Part shown: piece after piece, positions 4,581 through 5,176 of the stretch
How positions within the stretch are numbered: the stretch's first letter is position 1
Layout of the letters: each line of letters begins with the position of its first letter
NCBI GenBank assembly: GCA_017646555.1
Contig: JAGCMG010000143.1
Span: 1 to 5,176 of the forward strand
Length of the DNA: 5,176 bases
DNA from: Clostridia bacterium
GTDB lineage: Bacteria; Bacillota; Clostridia; Christensenellales; Borkfalkiaceae
Reading direction: 5' to 3'
The notes under the pieces: model-generated
What the model was told of the DNA's origin: nothing
Databases searched by the model: none
The model's input: the letters and a program-made list of their open reading frames with translations, nothing else
Translations under genes and position numbers: made by a program

Positions 4581-5156
4581 ATGGCTATCGAAAACGAACA
4601 ATTTGAAATCATTATGATGGATACGGAAGAAAAAACCGAAAAAACCGTTTCCGTATTAAAAAGCGAATATGCAAATATCAGAGCAGGTAGAGCAAATCCA
4701 CATATTTTAGATAGAATTTTAGTAGACTATTACGGCACGCCAACGCCTATCAACCAAGTAGGTAACATTTCAGTGTCTGACGCAAGATGTTTAGTAATTT
4801 CACCATGGGACGCGTCAATGTTAAAGGTTATAGAAAAACAACTTTTAGCAGATAATATCGGTATAACTCCATCTAACGACGGTAAGGTTATTCGTCTTGT
4901 TTTCCCTGTTTTAACCGAAGAAAGAAGAAAAGAACTTGTTAAACAAGTTAAAAAACAAGCAGAAGACAGCAAGGTTGCAATAAGAAATATTCGTCGTGAC
5001 GCTATGGACGCGTTAAAAAAGATGAAGAACAATAAAGAACTTTCCGAAGACGAACACGCATCTTGCGAAAAGGAAGTTGACAAGACTATTGCTGAATCTA
5101 TTGAAAAGATAGAAAAACTTTGTGCGGATAAAGAAAAGGATATTATTTCTGTATAA
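4581..5156 (+). CDS. frr: Ribosome recycling factor
   Basis: RRF works with EF-G to split the post-termination ribosome from mRNA. The product has 191 aa against about 185 usually, the extra residues being at the N-terminus before the first long helix. Motifs: NIRAGRANPHILD (32-44), VDYYGTPTPINQV (48-60, start of the small beta domain II, about 45-110), LTEERRKELVKQVKKQAE (111-128) and VAIRNIRRDA (132-141); the rest is the long-helix domain I that mimics the tRNA arm. ATG 4581 has AAGGAG (4569-4574) 6 nt upstream. It is 13 bp from pyrH and its stop overlaps the next start codon by one base, so pyrH, frr and the next gene look co-transcribed. Confidence 0.98.
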   Translation: MAIENEQFEIIMMDTEEKTEKTVSVLKSEYANIRAGRANPHILDRILVDYYGTPTPINQVGNISVSDARCLVISPWDASMLKVIEKQLLADNIGITPSNDGKVIRLVFPVLTEERRKELVKQVKKQAEDSKVAIRNIRRDAMDALKKMKNNKELSEDEHASCEKEVDKTIAESIEKIEKLCADKEKDIISV

Positions 5157-5176
5157 TGGAAACTTCTAAAATTCCC
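5156..5176 (+). CDS. uppS: Probable isoprenyl transferase (undecaprenyl diphosphate synthase), first seven codons only
   Basis: ATG 5156 overlaps the frr stop in a TAATG junction and reads METSKIP to the window edge. A short N-terminus with an xIP motif just before HIAxIMDGNGRWA is typical of UppS, and frr-uppS-cdsA is the usual order in Bacillota. The reading frame start is seen; the identity is inferred from position and seven residues. UppS would make the C55 lipid carrier for cell-wall synthesis. AAAGGA at 5135-5140 is too far for a good ribosome site, so translational coupling to frr is likely. Confidence 0.6.

Noticed and set aside
4730..5083. Minus-strand frame of 117 codons opposite frr
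   Set aside because: Antisense to conserved RRF codons, Ser/Phe-rich, with no upstream signals.

Overview
The window reads as a chromosomal housekeeping segment of a low-GC Gram-positive bacterium, most likely a member of the Bacillota (Clostridia-like). This rests on the gene set and order (ruvX next to a DUF1292/YrzB-type gene; rpsB-tsf-pyrH-frr followed by the first codons of a probable uppS), strong GGAGG-type ribosome binding sites, AT-rich spacers, almost exclusive use of GAA for glutamate, and classic intrinsic terminators. No tool was run, so the taxonomic placement is an inference. All genes are on the + strand, and I see no mobile element, CRISPR array, tRNA or rRNA.

Region 1 (1-954) holds the C-terminal part of a NifS/IscS-type cysteine desulfurase that enters from the left edge, then a 58-residue probable membrane-anchored small protein, then an intrinsic terminator. 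Region 2 (980-1855) is a separate unit. A near-consensus promoter sits almost on top of the ruvX (YqgF) start, so the mRNA may be leaderless or nearly so. ruvX is followed one base later by a DUF1292 protein with unusual cysteine-rich ends, and then by a terminator.

Region 3 (1856-3795) is the translation operon rpsB-tsf (ribosomal protein S2 and elongation factor Ts). It has an extended -10 promoter and a leader of about 114 nt that can be hand-folded into a long nested hairpin ending at tandem Shine-Dalgarno-like sites; this is a candidate autoregulatory leader. It closes with an intrinsic terminator. Region 4 (3796-5176) holds an inverted repeat, then pyrH (UMP kinase, TTG start), frr (ribosome recycling factor) and the first seven codons of a probable uppS that overlaps the frr stop codon by one base.

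Together the genes cover sulfur mobilisation (Fe-S clusters or thio-modified tRNA), rRNA processing (RuvX family), translation initiation, elongation and recycling, pyrimidine nucleotide supply and, at the right edge, cell-wall lipid carrier synthesis. I found no convincing new multi-gene system. The points most worth a second look are the cysteine-rich DUF1292 variant, the structured rpsB leader, the near-leaderless ruvX promoter arrangement and the terminator plus inverted repeat that splits tsf from pyrH.
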